From Setomelanomma holmii (lineage: Eukaryota > Ascomycota > Dothideomycetes > Pleosporales > Phaeosphaeriaceae): a DNA stretch of 64,000 nucleotides. Within the stretch, counting starts at the first letter, position 1. Each line of letters begins with the position of its first letter. The translations under genes were made by a program, and so were the position numbers. The notes under the pieces are model-generated. The model was not told where the DNA came from, did no database searches, and saw only the letters and a program-made list of their open reading frames with translations. Of the stretch, positions 21,617 to 33,060 are shown piece after piece. Location of the stretch: the NCBI GenBank assembly GCA_010015745.1, contig ML978207.1, positions 156,980-220,979 of the forward strand, given 5' to 3'.

Positions 21617-22768
21617 ATGAGGATGACGCCGACACAGCAAGACTTCATGCCGCGTGTAGATTCGCAATACCATGAGCGACAAGAACACATGAGAGCTGTA
21701 CAGCATGCGTATCCCGGATGCGAGGTGCAGGAGTTCGAAGAGCAGGGCCATTGCAGCTACACACTTTTGGTATCTTTCAAGGCGCTTGCGTCGGTATACA
21801 GAGCGAAGAACCTTCACATGGACCGCCATAGCGAGGGGGCGACGAGACCAGCCGTAATTGTGCAGATTAGATCTATGCAACATACCATCAACCTAGATAT
21901 CGCTCAAACGGCAAAATTAACTTATTCGCACCTGGCACCTAGCATCAAGAGCTTGGAACTTCAGCTACCAGCACTTTCGTTTGCTTACGAGATGGAGAAG
22001 ATGCGCGGTACGCCACTGTCTCGCCTTCTCCCTCGGAGCTCTGAACTCGATGAAGAGACGCAAAGAAAGCAGCAAATGTTCATTGTGAGCTTTGCAGCTT
22101 TTATTGCGCAGGGCTGGCAAACAAGTCCCGAGCTACATCCTGGGAGCGGAAAGTTCAGAGCCGATTCGCCCATGCAGATCGCACCAGAGATGCTGTCTCA
22201 GTGCATGGGAAGAGTAGGCTCGAGCATTATCCGTAGACTGGAGAAGTTGGCGGCAGAGCTACCTGACGAAGAGCTACGGCAGCATGCGAAGGATGTGTTA
22301 TCGTATGTTACAACAATGGACGACTTCCCGGTTATGCTGACCCATGGCGACCTTATACCATCCAACATACTCGTGGATGAGTCTACGTGGGAGATCACGG
22401 GTATCGTCGATTGGGCCGAAGCCGAGTATCTACCTTTCGGCACCTGCTTGTATGGACTCGAGCTTTTGCTCGGATATATGGCACCGCGTTCACCTCAAAG
22501 CAGCACTCAGGGCTCAAACTAGGGTACTACGCCTACTTTCGTGTACTACGGTAATGTTCCCAAGCTTCGCGAGCATTTCTGGCATTGCTTACTGGATGCG
22601 AGACCACAAATTGGGAAGAAGCAAGAGGATGTGCTAACGATGAGAGATATGGGCGTATTGCTATGGTATGGATATGCCTGGGATGATGGGGCGATTCATC
22701 GTGTCGTGAACGAGACGGACGATGCGAATGAAGTGGCTTGCCTGCGAGCATTTTTACACCCGAAGTGA
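21617..22768 (+). pseudogene. APH-family phosphotransferase, interrupted
   Basis: Aminoglycoside phosphotransferase (APH)/choline-kinase fold protein. The frame from ATG 21617 is open for 301 codons. It holds the catalytic loop VMLTHGDLIPSNILVD and the metal-binding loop GIVDWAEAEYLPFG near codons 238-275, so the active site looks intact. A TAG at 22520-22522 then stops it. Homology-like sequence resumes in the same frame (GNVPKLREHFWHCLLDARPQ) and ends at 22766-22768. Between 22485 and 22550 another frame reads TSKQHSGLKLGYYAYF, which looks like the missing piece. Either an unrecognised intron or two compensating frameshifts are involved. Fungal APH proteins of this type are abundant and mostly uncharacterised; the substrate is unknown. 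Confidence 0.65.
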
Positions 22769-23273
22769 CGAAGGCTGTCGCACCCGGCAGGCCAATCCGA
22801 CATATGTTTGTTCAAGGTCGAGTCACTTCATCCGAATCGCAATGTTGACACTCTTTACTATCGACTGAAGATAACTGAGCATTCGACTAGAATCTGAGTC
22901 ACTCGCGCACCGTTTGCACTTTGTAGACAATGACGTTGGTGATGGACGCGCCGTGTTTGTTTGTGGTCGCGCCTGCCTGGCAATCATCTGAGTCCACTGC
23001 ACTTTCCTATTATCGCTGCACCTTCCTCCCGAACGCAGCTGTTTTGTTTTCGAGTTTACTCTTCGAGTCATTGCTCTACTCGTGCACGACACAGTTCTCT
23101 TCATCGTCCCTTTTGGCTCACCTCACCACGACGGCGAAGAGAAATCTCTGCTTACCAGATTCACACTGCCGAACTCCAATACCTAACGATCTATTGTCGG
23201 AGAGCCTACACGACAAGCTGGATTGGTCAGCCCAGGCGGCAGTGCGTTATCTCGTCTGCAGTATCTGAAGAAC
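22769..23273. other. Intergenic, promoter of the gene at 23274
   Basis: No supportable gene. The right half is pyrimidine-rich, as is common in fungal promoters and leaders. Confidence 0.4.
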
Positions 23274-24806
23274 ATGACTGATCATTGCAAGATCAGTACA
23301 GACAAGATGGTCACCACGCGACGCAACCACAATGGGCGTCCCCCGTCCAAGAGACCACGTGGTGTTCGAGACATTGCGAAAAATGGCGATACTATAGTTG
23401 TTCGCGAACCTGTTCCCAAGAAGAAGCTCTATGTTCCAATAACGCCCACTGTTCCAGTCACGACCTTGCCCAGATTGCCATCCAGTACTGGCGGCATGGA
23501 GGATATCAGCTTCACGTCTCCTTCAGTCGGAACTACTTCACCGATGGATATCAAGTCTACGCCTAAACAAAAAGCGACAGAACTTGCGCCAGACCGTACC
23601 GTTTCCTCTGCACTCCGTAGATTCATTGCGAAGTCCGGAACGACCAAAGGAAGTGCAGACAACCCCATCGTACTCGAAGAATACTCACCTCGACGCAAGT
23701 CGGCGCCTCTGCCAAAGCGGCGCAGGCGCACAGAGCCAGAGCCACACAAGTTCCAAGACCGGCACCGCAAGTTGTATACCTATCGTCCACCAAGGACTGC
23801 TCTTGCGTCGAAGCCGGCCAATGGCAGTACGTTCACGGGCGACAAGAGTAACGACTTGTATCGTATGGTGAATGCGAAGATGACCGCCGAAGGATGGTAT
23901 GCAAATGGAACATACGGAAGACCGCCTGTTGTACGTCCGCACGTCAGCTACGGGATCCCATTCGATGTCCATTACCCACTGTCAGCACAGTATCTAGCTC
24001 AGGCAACCACTGCCCCGACTCAGAAATCGTCGTCATATGCTCATCACCACGAGCGCATGGGAGTCACAATAGCCGGGGACTCGGAAGACATGCTTCGCAA
24101 GAAAGCAGTCCAATGTATTCGAGACTACTCGCGCCCACAGCCTCGTAACAAGACGCTGTCAGATGATCCAGACGAGACGAGTGCATCAGAAACCGAACAA
24201 ACTCCACGCAAACCTGGCAAAATCGGCCACTCGTACTCATCGTCCTCAGCATCCCGCATGTCAAGTACTAGGAAGCTCAACATCTACCAAGACCCAAACG
24301 ACCACCTCACCCCACTCATAACCCAGACCACACTCATAACATCCCTCCTCCAAGTCTACCCACGCTCCATCTACCAAAAAAGCCTCCGCGAAGACATCGC
24401 AATGCTTGTCTCTGTGCAGAATCAGTGTATGACAGACTGGCTCAAGAGCGAATCAGCTTCGTCGAAGAAGCGTCGCCGCTCGAATACAGATAGCGCGATT
24501 GACGTTGGGGTTGAGGAGCTAGATATGCAGCGTGCCAGTAAAGCGATGAGGGGCTTGGAAGAGAATGAGAGGAGGGGACGAGAAAGAGAGAGAGACGAGG
24601 AGATGAGGGGTTTTCTGAGTGCGGGCGCGGGGATGTGGCAGGATGGGAGTGGGGTCGGGGTCGCGGATGTGTTTGCTGGCGAGGTGGAGGGTGTGGGAGA
24701 AGGGGATGTGGGAGAGTGTGTGGATGTTTCTGTGGTCGTTGAGAAGGGCGTAAGCATTGAGAAAAAGAGGGGAGTATGTGAATTGTCGATGGTGGAGTGT
24801 TGGTGA
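23274..24806 (+). CDS. Unknown basic, disordered, probably nuclear protein
   Basis: I do not recognise this gene. The frame from ATG 23274 gives 510 residues; a second Met 11 codons on (23307) is an equally good start. The N-terminus is basic (RRNHNGRPPSKRPRG), and basic clusters such as PKRRRR at about residue 160 look like nuclear localisation signals. Most of the protein is disordered. A more ordered block near residues 350-400 (PNDHLTPLITQTTLITSLLQ, then YPRSIYQKSLREDIAMLV) is the best candidate domain. An acidic, Arg/Glu-rich helical segment and a Gly/Val-rich tail follow. The tail beyond about residue 455 has an odd G-rich composition. The gene converges on SDA1, whose stop lies only 149 bases away. 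Confidence 0.65.
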   Translation: MTDHCKISTDKMVTTRRNHNGRPPSKRPRGVRDIAKNGDTIVVREPVPKKKLYVPITPTVPVTTLPRLPSSTGGMEDISFTSPSVGTTSPMDIKSTPKQKATELAPDRTVSSALRRFIAKSGTTKGSADNPIVLEEYSPRRKSAPLPKRRRRTEPEPHKFQDRHRKLYTYRPPRTALASKPANGSTFTGDKSNDLYRMVNAKMTAEGWYANGTYGRPPVVRPHVSYGIPFDVHYPLSAQYLAQATTAPTQKSSSYAHHHERMGVTIAGDSEDMLRKKAVQCIRDYSRPQPRNKTLSDDPDETSASETEQTPRKPGKIGHSYSSSSASRMSSTRKLNIYQDPNDHLTPLITQTTLITSLLQVYPRSIYQKSLREDIAMLVSVQNQCMTDWLKSESASSKKRRRSNTDSAIDVGVEELDMQRASKAMRGLEENERRGRERERDEEMRGFLSAGAGMWQDGSGVGVADVFAGEVEGVGEGDVGECVDVSVVVEKGVSIEKKRGVCELSMVECW

Positions 24807-24954
24807 ATGGAGGAGCATGTGGCAACGCGCATGAGTGTCCAAGATGTCTGGGGTAATGAAACGATGCCAGTGTACGACCCATACACCAAAATGTCATGAT
24901 CAATCAGGGTATCATTTCTTTCCCACTACCTCAACCAACCCATCCCATCAGCAC

Positions 24955-27216
24955 CTAATGCCCCTTATTTCCCCTCTTCCCACCCCTCTTACTCCGATCA
25001 ATATGCCCCTGCAACGTCCTCTTAACATCCGTCAAGCTCCTCTTATTCTTACTCTTCGCCTTGCCCAACGTCATCAAAAAGTTCTTCTTGCGCGCCTTCT
25101 CCTTATTCGTCGTACTTTTGCCTTCAGCGAGTTTCTTCTCCTTGCGCTTCGCCGTCGTGCTCTGGTGGTTCGTTTCTCGGTCCCCTTTCGCCATGGCGAT
25201 TTTCTCTTCTTTCGTGTTCTTTTTGCCGATGGAGGCCGCGAGCTCGATGGTCTCGGCTGTGATGGCTTCGTCGGCGTGGCGTTGGGCGAGGAGTTGGGCG
25301 CGCTTGTGGGAGGGGAGTGCGGATGAAATGGCTGAGGCTTCTTGGAGGGCACGGAGTTGTTTGAGGTCGGCGGGGGTGAGGATTGTGGTTGTGAGGAGTT
25401 TGGAGAGGGGCTTGGATTCGGATTCTTCGCTCTTGGTGTTTTCCTTCTCGTCGCTGGGGGCGGGAGTTGTGCTGCTGAGTTTGCGCTTCTTGCTGGGTGG
25501 TGCTTTGGACTTGGATTTGTCCTTTTCGTTTTCTGAGTCGCTGATCTGGATGTCTTCACCATCAGACTCGACATTGATCCAGCCGCCGGAGTCGTCGCTG
25601 TCTTCATCGGATTCGACGTCCCAATTCTTCCAGTCTTCAGTTTCGTCAAGCTCTTCCTCGCCGTCGTCAGCGTCCGGGTCCAGACCAGCTGCCTCGCGCT
25701 TCTTGCGGCGCTCCTCCTGTTTCCATTTCTCGAGTAATTCAATGCCCTCGATCTCGCCGACTGCCTCTTCACCATATCTTCGCTCCTTGATTGTGCCAGC
25801 GCGAATGCCCATTGTCGCGTCCTTGCCGCGATCACGCTTGTGCAGGAGATCAGCACCAACCTCACGGTAGAGTGACAGAAGACCCTTGGCAGCCATCATT
25901 GTACCCTTGTCCTTGGACTTCCGATACTGAACCAAATCTTGTAGCAGAGTATCCGTCATGGCCAGCGGCTGACGTGCGCAAATCTCACGAATGGCATTCA
26001 AACCAGCTGCTGCCACCTCCGACGCCGAGGCTTCTGATACGAACTCGTTTGCGATCTTTTGCACGAGCGGCTCGAGAACATCTGGAGGTACGTAGTTGTG
26101 TGTCGCTTGCGCAAGACACGCCAGGTAGCTGGTTACAGAGGCTTGTCGCGGGGTGAGGTGCTTGAGGAAGAACGAGTACAACGAGAGTACAGTCAGCTTG
26201 TGGAGGCCAACGAGTCGCGATACCAGCTGGAGAATGATCAATTTCGATTCGTGCTGTAGCTTCGACTTCGAATTTTGGACGTGCTTGGAGAAAAGCGATT
26301 CGGCGAAGCCTTGAGGATCGTGGAGCAGGTGCAGCGCAGAGAAGTTCAATGGATGTGGCGCATTCTTCTTCTTTTCCTTCTTCTTGACAGTGGCGGCCGC
26401 CTTCTTCAGATCTCTCTGGTTCTTCTTAGACTTCTTATTGATGCCGACCTGGTGCCGTAATCGCGCAATGTCTGCGTCCTCATCATCGTCGCTTTCCTCG
26501 GCAGCCTCTTCTCGCTCTTTGTCGCCCCCAAGGAAGAAGCGCACTCCGCCCGTAATGACCTTTTCGTTGTCGCTCAACGCAGCCATGCGCATGATTTCAA
26601 CGGCACGAGCGTCTGTCCATATTTGCCTCTTCCACAATTCTCGTGTTATCTTGACCGCCCAAATGCCCTTCGGCGACTCCTTGTCCGACTCGAGTAGATT
26701 GTAAAGAACGGTTTGAATGGTTCGATTGAGCTTATGGTTCGTAGCTTTGGCATTCGACGATCGCAGGTCGGAGAGGATCTTGGTGAAGAGTAATTGGCGC
26801 AGTGACTTGCTAGGTGTGGATACCAAGATCGGGAACAGCGTATTGAGAAGCACAGTCGAGTCTATGACATCCTTATTTCGCAGCAGCACTATGCTTCCCA
26901 CAATCTTGTCCCGCAATTCATACTCCAGTACTTCATGGTGTTGTAGCAGGAGTTGCGTCAAATCTTCGGGAAACTTTGATGTGAGATCTGGGTAGCGATC
27001 GGCGACATGGGAAATGAACTCGATCAGGTCTTTCAACGCGACCAGTCCTGAGTCGGTGGAAGAGGGGTTCTGAAGGAAGAGGTCCCGTAGTGTCTCGTAC
27101 TGCTGGTACTGATTGTTGAAGTCGTCGCGGTAGCTCTGGGGGTCGCGTTTGAGCTTGTAGCGGAGCGCAGCATGATCTGCCTCAATCTTCTCGAGAGCGC
27201 CAACTTTGCGCTTCAT
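24955..27216 (-). CDS. sda1: SDA1, 60S ribosome biogenesis factor
   Basis: SDA1 of 753 residues from a single exon. In yeast SDA1 is an essential nucleolar/nuclear factor needed for 60S subunit maturation and export, first named for effects on actin and cell cycle. The N-terminal SDA1/NUC130 region is clear (DPQSYRDDFNNQYQQYETLR, later YPDLTSKFPEDLTQLLLQHH), followed by a HEAT-like helical body. An acidic stretch follows (EEELDETEDWKNWDVESDED). The C-terminus is Lys-rich (KKNFLMTLGKAKSKNKRSLT, ending KRGGKRGNKGH). Length matches fungal orthologues. It is transcribed divergently from RSE1, with 308 bases between the two earliest start codons. Confidence 0.95.
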   Translation of the reverse strand: MKRKVGALEKIEADHAALRYKLKRDPQSYRDDFNNQYQQYETLRDLFLQNPSSTDSGLVALKDLIEFISHVADRYPDLTSKFPEDLTQLLLQHHEVLEYELRDKIVGSIVLLRNKDVIDSTVLLNTLFPILVSTPSKSLRQLLFTKILSDLRSSNAKATNHKLNRTIQTVLYNLLESDKESPKGIWAVKITRELWKRQIWTDARAVEIMRMAALSDNEKVITGGVRFFLGGDKEREEAAEESDDDEDADIARLRHQVGINKKSKKNQRDLKKAAATVKKKEKKKNAPHPLNFSALHLLHDPQGFAESLFSKHVQNSKSKLQHESKLIILQLVSRLVGLHKLTVLSLYSFFLKHLTPRQASVTSYLACLAQATHNYVPPDVLEPLVQKIANEFVSEASASEVAAAGLNAIREICARQPLAMTDTLLQDLVQYRKSKDKGTMMAAKGLLSLYREVGADLLHKRDRGKDATMGIRAGTIKERRYGEEAVGEIEGIELLEKWKQEERRKKREAAGLDPDADDGEEELDETEDWKNWDVESDEDSDDSGGWINVESDGEDIQISDSENEKDKSKSKAPPSKKRKLSSTTPAPSDEKENTKSEESESKPLSKLLTTTILTPADLKQLRALQEASAISSALPSHKRAQLLAQRHADEAITAETIELAASIGKKNTKEEKIAMAKGDRETNHQSTTAKRKEKKLAEGKSTTNKEKARKKNFLMTLGKAKSKNKRSLTDVKRTLQGHIDRSKRGGKRGNKGH

Positions 27217-27524
27217 TTCAATACTGATTTGGGAGTATAGACCGGTGCATTGGCTCAGTTATTATCTCGAACTTTTTTTGCGGGGACAATTCACTAGCGG
27301 AGGCACGTTTCGCCGACGAACATGGTCCAAGCTCCATGAAAGATTTCCACGACCTGCAAGTCGACCATCTCGTCACGCAACATCACCAGCAGCGCGTCAA
27401 CACCCAGACAAGCGTCGCGACTTGGACAACTGCTGCGACTGCGATATCTCTGGCAGCTTCCTACACGCTCTCTACTATATCAGCGCGTCCGTAGTACCTG
27501 GGCTAGCGCCCACTGTCGCCCACC
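27217..27524. promoter_or_regulatory. Shared divergent promoter of sda1 and rse1
   Basis: A 308-base space between two housekeeping genes transcribed away from each other. It must contain both promoters. A short AT-rich block (TCGAACTTTTTTTGCGG near 27267) may be a nucleosome-poor centre. No other motif was assigned. Confidence 0.5.
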
Positions 27525-30500
27525 ATGACGAGTTTCTCAACCATGTCGCTATACGCCTTGACGGTGAAGCAGCCTTCGGCTACCCAGGATGCGATCTCGG
27601 GTGACTTCATCGGCAACGGCAAGCAGCAGATCCTCACGGCCAATGGCTCGAGGCTAGCCATACTCGAGGTCTCTAGGCGGCAGAAAGGCTTTCAGGAGAT
27701 ATACTCTCAGGACGTCTTCGGCATTGTCCGGCGGATAGCCAAATTCCGCATCGCAGGTGGCACAAAAGGTATGTTGCTCTGTCTCGAAAGCTATAAGCCA
27801 GTATAGTGATTTTCCAAAGCACCGGACATCCTTGAGCTTGTAGCTCCCTGAACCTGCGGTGGACTGGACACTTCTATTCAAGAACCTGGGCTGACTCTGT
27901 AGACCATATTGTCATAACCACCGACTCGGGACGGCTAGTCACCTTCGAGTATGTACCGGACGAACAGACTTTCAAGACGGTGCACTTCGAGACATTCGGC
28001 AAGTCTGGAATACGACGAGTCGTTCCTGGCGAGTACCTGGCTGCCGACCCGAAAGGGCGCGCCATAATGATTGCTTCCGTTGAGAAGAACAAGCTGGTCT
28101 ACATTCTCACACGAAGCGGCCAGACCGATATCGCCATCTCCTCGCCGCTCGAGGCGCACAAGCCGCAGACATTGGTCTTTACGCTCATTGGACTCGACGT
28201 TGGCTACGACAACCCTATGTTCGCTTCGCTCGAACTCGACTACTCAAATTCCGAGACCGATCCCACGGGCGAGGCTTTCGAGGAGCTGAAGAAGGAGCTT
28301 GTCTACTACGAACTGGACCTTGGATTGAATCACATCGTGCGCAAGTGGTCAGAACCTGTAGATCGCACAGCAAATGCTCTTTTCCGGGTGCCAGGCGGGC
28401 CCAATGCGCCAAGCGGAGTCCTCTGCTGTGGAGAAGATAACATCACATACCGTCGCATTTTCAACAGCAAGTCTGGCGTTCATCGCCTGGCGATCCCGCG
28501 TCGCGAGGGTGCTACAGAAGATCCCAACCGGAAGCGCACCATTGTATGCGGCACACTATACTCTCTGAAGGGCGGCGACTTCTTCTACCTGCTGCAGACC
28601 GACGATGGAGATGTGTTCAAACTCACGGTGGAAGCGCCCAGCGGCACGGTGGAGAAGATTAAGATCAAGTACTTTGATACTATTCCGATTGCGACAAGCA
28701 TATGCATTCTCCGCGCGGGGTTTGTGTGTGCCGCTTGCGAATCTGGCGATCGCATCCTGTACGAACTTGAGTCCTTGGGCGACGAGACGGACGACCCATT
28801 GTTCGAAAGCGATCAATTCCCGGTCGATCCCGAGGCGTCTTTCGCTCCTCCATTCTTCAAGCCACGAGCTTTGACGAACCTGACTGCGGTAGAGACGATC
28901 CCGAGTCTCAACCCAATCATGGGCATGGAAGTCGCCAATCCGATGTTGGAGGACGCACCCCAGATCTACACCATAAACGGTGAAGGTGGCCGAAGCTCTT
29001 TTCGCACAACACGCAATGCTCTCGAAGTGCTGGACCTCATTGAGTCGCCATTGCCGCAGACCGCGACTGACGTTTGGACCACCAAGCTCACGATCGAGGA
29101 CGAGACAGACACACTTATCGTGCTCTGCCTACACAGTAGGACACTAGTCTTGAAGATTGGTGATGATGTCGAAGAAGCTTCTAATACTGGCTTCTTAGCG
29201 GACACTAATACTCTGGGCGTGCAGCAATTCGGCGAGGACTGCGTTGTGCAGATACATCCAAAGGGTATTCGTCACATTCAAGGCATACAGTTTCCTGACG
29301 ATGACGCCGTTGCCACCCATGCCAGCTTGACCGATTGGCAACCTCCAGCTCACCGTACCATTGTCGCTTGCGCCACCAACAACCGACAAGTAGCGATCGC
29401 ACTCAGCTCTGGTCAGATTCTCTACTTTGAGTGCGATTCGGACGGCTCGCTCGCCATGGCCGAGGAAGAGATTGCACTCGACAGTACCATAAACTGTCTT
29501 GCCATGCCAGATGTGCCTGAGGGTAGCGTACGAGCTTTCTTCATGGCCGTCGGCTGCAGCGATCAGACTGTTAGGATCTTCAATTTGTCTCCAGATATGG
29601 AAGGCAACATATTGCGAAGTATCTCAGTCCAGGCCCTTACATCGCCACCGAGCGATCTCACGATAAACCTGATGTCAGACAAGTCGCCACGGGGATACAG
29701 CCAGTTCCTGCACATTGGCTTACGGAGTGGTGTCTACATTCGCTCAGTCCTAGACGAGATGAGCGGTGACATCGGGGATACACGACGGCGTTTTCTTGGT
29801 CCGGAACCCATCAAGTTCGCCAAGGTCACTGTCGCAGGCGAACCAGCCATCCTCGCAATGACGTCTCGACCGTGGCTAGGCTACACTCACCCGCGCACTG
29901 GTGTTCTACAGCTTACTCCACTGAACTACATCGCTTTCAAGTCGGCGTGGAACTTCGAAGGCTCACAGTTTAAGGGCATCATCTGCGTGAGCGCCAACGA
30001 ACTACGGTACGTGATATTCTTTTACTCTCCTGATTGCACTGATGATACTTGTACACCCTACACACGCTGAGGGACTTTAACTTTTATTCCAATTGTTCCT
30101 ACTGAACGCAATTTACCCCGACCTGATAGTCGCATGAAGAGTTTCAGAGCCCAGCTGACTAGTTCAGAATCTTCACGTTCAACGACCTGACCGACAACAC
30201 GACTTACGAAACCATACCCTTGAAATACACACCGAGGAAGATGGTTGGCTACCACGAGCAGGGAGTGTTCTACATCATTGAGAGCGACAATAACACACTG
30301 AATGCGGACACACGGCAGAAGCTCATAACCCAAGCTGGGGTCAAAGAAGAAGACGGCGATGATGCTCCGATGGAGATCGAGGGTGCTAATGGCGACATGA
30401 CGAATGGCCATGCGAAGATTGATGAGCTACCACCGACCGACTTTGGCTACCCGAGGGCTCAAGGGACCTGGGCATCGTGCATTCAGGTAGTCGATCCTGT

Positions 30501-31560
30501 CACCGAAAAGGTTGTTACACATACAGTCGAGATCAAGACCAACCAGTCGCTCGTCAGCATTGCTCTTGTCTATTTCGAGAGCCGAGGTGAAGAGGCTTTC
30601 CTAGCCATTGGTACTGCCAAGGATCTCAGTTTCCAACCCTACAACTTCTCAGGTGCATCTATCCAGGTCTACAAGATATCGCCAAACGGGCGTGAGCTTG
30701 AGTTCTTCCACGAGACCGATGTGAGCGAACCTCCTCTAGCATTACTAGGGTTCAAGGGCAAGATGGTCGCTGGTGTAGGTCGAAACCTTTGCCTCTACGA
30801 TTGCGGTATGCGATCACTCCTTCGCAAGGCGCAAGCCTCGAATTGCGTTCCCACGCGCATCACCGGCTTGAAGACACAAGGGAGTCGGCTTGTCGTATCC
30901 GATGCAGCTCAGTCCGTCACCTACGTTGTTCACAAAGATCAAGTGCACCCAAATCGCCTGTTACCATTCATTGACGACACCATTGCGCGACACACTACAA
31001 GCACAGAGATGCTAGATTACGACACTACCGTTGGTGGTGACAAGTTTGGAAATCTATGGCTCGTGCGATGCCCGCAGAAGGTATCGGAGTCTTCTGATGA
31101 GTCACTTGATGGTTCGGATCTGCTCGTCGATAAGAGCTACCTTGGTGGCACAGCGAATCGATTGGACAATGTCGCTAACTATTTTGCGAACGACATTCCT
31201 ATATCCATCCAGAAGACTGTCCTTCTGTCTGGTGGTGAGCGCATCATCTTCTGGGCAGGTCTTCAGGGTACTCTGGGCGCTCTCATTCCATTCGCATCAC
31301 GTCGTCAACACAAGATGTTCCAGCAGCTCGAATTGCAGTTACGATCTGACGACAAGCCGGTCTCTGGTCGCGACCACCTGGCATACCGCAGCTACTTCAC
31401 CCCAGTGAAGAGCATGATCGATGGAGATCTCATTGAGCGATTCCTCGTTTTATCACGAGATAAGCGCGAGAGCATTGCTGCGCAATTGACTGGCGCCGAG
31501 TGGACGCCAGGAATGATCGATGAGGCCATTTGGAACATGCGAGGACTGTATGCTTTCTAA
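27525..31560 (+). CDS. rse1: RSE1/SF3B3 splicing factor, U2 snRNP SF3b subunit
   Basis: Orthologue of SF3B3 (SAP130, yeast RSE1), the large beta-propeller scaffold of SF3b in the U2 snRNP. Exons are 27525-27768, 27903-30006 and 30168-31560, giving 1246 residues (human: 1217). The first intron (134 nt, GTATGT...TAG) joins GGTK to DHIVITTDSGRL. The second (161 nt, GTACGT...CAG) joins SANELR to IFTFNDL. Both introns are longer than others in the window. Signature segments include QDVFGIVRRIAKFR, FETFGKSGIRRVVPGEYLA, VEKNKLVYILTR and, near the end, PVKSMIDGDLIERFLVLSRD. A second Met at 27543 (MSLYALTV) aligns better with family starts, so the true protein may be six residues shorter. Confidence 0.95.
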
Positions 31561-32190
31561 GCATATGAAAAAGCTCTTCCCCTGCGGATCTCTGACCTGG
31601 GACTCGTCATCCAGGGTTCTTGATGCACATGCATCTGTGGAGATATTGGACAAATCTATGCCACCTTGGAGGACTGCGTGTGGACTCAGATGAATACACG
31701 CTTCCTCAGGAGCACGCCCTCGAAAAGGACAGCGTTCCTTTTGGAATTCTGGTATCTTCCATTTTAGGTACAATGTCATGCGATTGCTATCCTGCTTATG
31801 ATCTTCTGGATCTAACAGCAGCATAGCTGAGGATGCCGACCATGTCTAGCGTGTACTATAATACTAAAGCCGGCGTCAATGATACCCTAAGTTTCATTTC
31901 AAGACCGAATCCGGCATCACGTATCACATTGCGCACCACGGGGATGTCACGTCATATGGAAATTGTCGTGTGAATGATTTGTTTCATTTTTTTATTACAA
32001 GTTTTATAGGAGAGACTACCACAACTGCACGCCTCGTTTTCAAGACGCCAGCCTTATCGCCACGAAAGCCTCTCATTTTGAAAACGGTCCGCGCAGCACA
32101 CAGTCCCGCATCACTGTCTTTTTGCACTAATTGCAACTCCTGCTCAAGCTGATCTTGGCAGTCAACCAACCGCAATTCACGGCACACCAT
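31561..32190. other. Convergent 3' flanks
   Basis: Space between the ends of rse1 and the unknown gene at 32191. No coding frame or repeat that I can support. Confidence 0.5.
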
Positions 32191-32862
32191 CTAGAGAGTT
32201 CGCTTCGGGTCACGCATCTCTGTCTCCGCAAATTCAGCGAGCTTCTCGACCAAAACACTATGGAACCCATACTGTTCAACGCCGCGCTTGCTCTTCAGAA
32301 AGCTCGGATTTCGCGCAATGTCATCCGCAAAGTGCTTGAACCACTTTGCTTGAGGATGCCAGAGCTGAAGGCTGCGATTATTGTGAAGTGCATTGACTTC
32401 GGTTGAGAACTTTTTGCGGTGCTCGTAAGTTTTCCCGCCGCCTTTTGGATGCCAGCGTAATTCTGGATGTACAGTGTTGCACGTCCTTCGGACGCTAAAG
32501 ACTTGTGCAGAACGGGGAGATTGCAAGAGGTCGACTTTGATGTCGACGGGATCGAAGAGTGCCGCGAGTTGGGGGTTGCATGGCGGTGTTGTAGGCGGAG
32601 GAGGCGTTTGCTCAGTCTGTGGAGTAGATGGTTGTGTTTTCGTCGCCGCCGCCGCCTTGTTTGCCAGACGTTTGCTCACTCTACGAGAAGGCAGCTGAGT
32701 CTTGGCCTGTGCTGTTTTAGTTGGGCCTCGAGCCTCTTCCGAAATTGTTGGTAGCTGTTTGTTCTCAGCCGCTTCCTTGATGACTTTGTCCAGTGCTCCA
32801 AAAACCGAATCGATAGACCCAACCGTTTCGTGACCAGACGACTCATCAAAGAATACATCCAT
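32191..32862 (-). CDS. Unknown protein, downstream copy of a tandem duplicate
   Basis: I do not recognise the family. The frame is open upstream to 33060 without an ATG. The first ATG, 32862, opens MDVFFDESSG, which aligns with MDTSA...WKFFDESSDDE in the copy at 33061-33834. An unlocated 5' exon is possible. The protein (about 223 residues from that Met) has an acidic N-terminal motif FFDESS...DSVF, a Lys/Thr/Pro-rich linker, and the conserved block NPQLAALFDPVDIKVDLLQS. A basic, Trp-containing C-terminal block follows (KTYEHRKKFSTEVNALHNN, then WHPQAKWFKHFADDI). No membrane segment is seen. The block order resembles a short intracellular protein with one small domain at the C-terminus. Confidence 0.55.
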   Translation of the reverse strand: MDVFFDESSGHETVGSIDSVFGALDKVIKEAAENKQLPTISEEARGPTKTAQAKTQLPSRRVSKRLANKAAAATKTQPSTPQTEQTPPPPTTPPCNPQLAALFDPVDIKVDLLQSPRSAQVFSVRRTCNTVHPELRWHPKGGGKTYEHRKKFSTEVNALHNNRSLQLWHPQAKWFKHFADDIARNPSFLKSKRGVEQYGFHSVLVEKLAEFAETEMRDPKRTL

Positions 32863-33060
32863 TGAATCGGCGTCACCACCTTTCGGTTGATCTAGTGCAA
32901 GTGAAGCGTCCTGTACATGTGGGACAGCCGCGCGACACTTAGAAGTAGGTACAAACGAGACATCATTCCCAGCGGAGAACTTTCGCGATCGATCACAGTC
33001 TGACAACGGTGTGTCTTGGGAATCATCCGGCGCAGCAGACGCTCCAGAGAGGGTAGTGCG

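Noticed and set aside
24422..24903. Ser/Pro-rich minus-strand frames opposite the gene at 23274
   Set aside because: Antisense shadows of the G-rich 3' end of the plus-strand gene.
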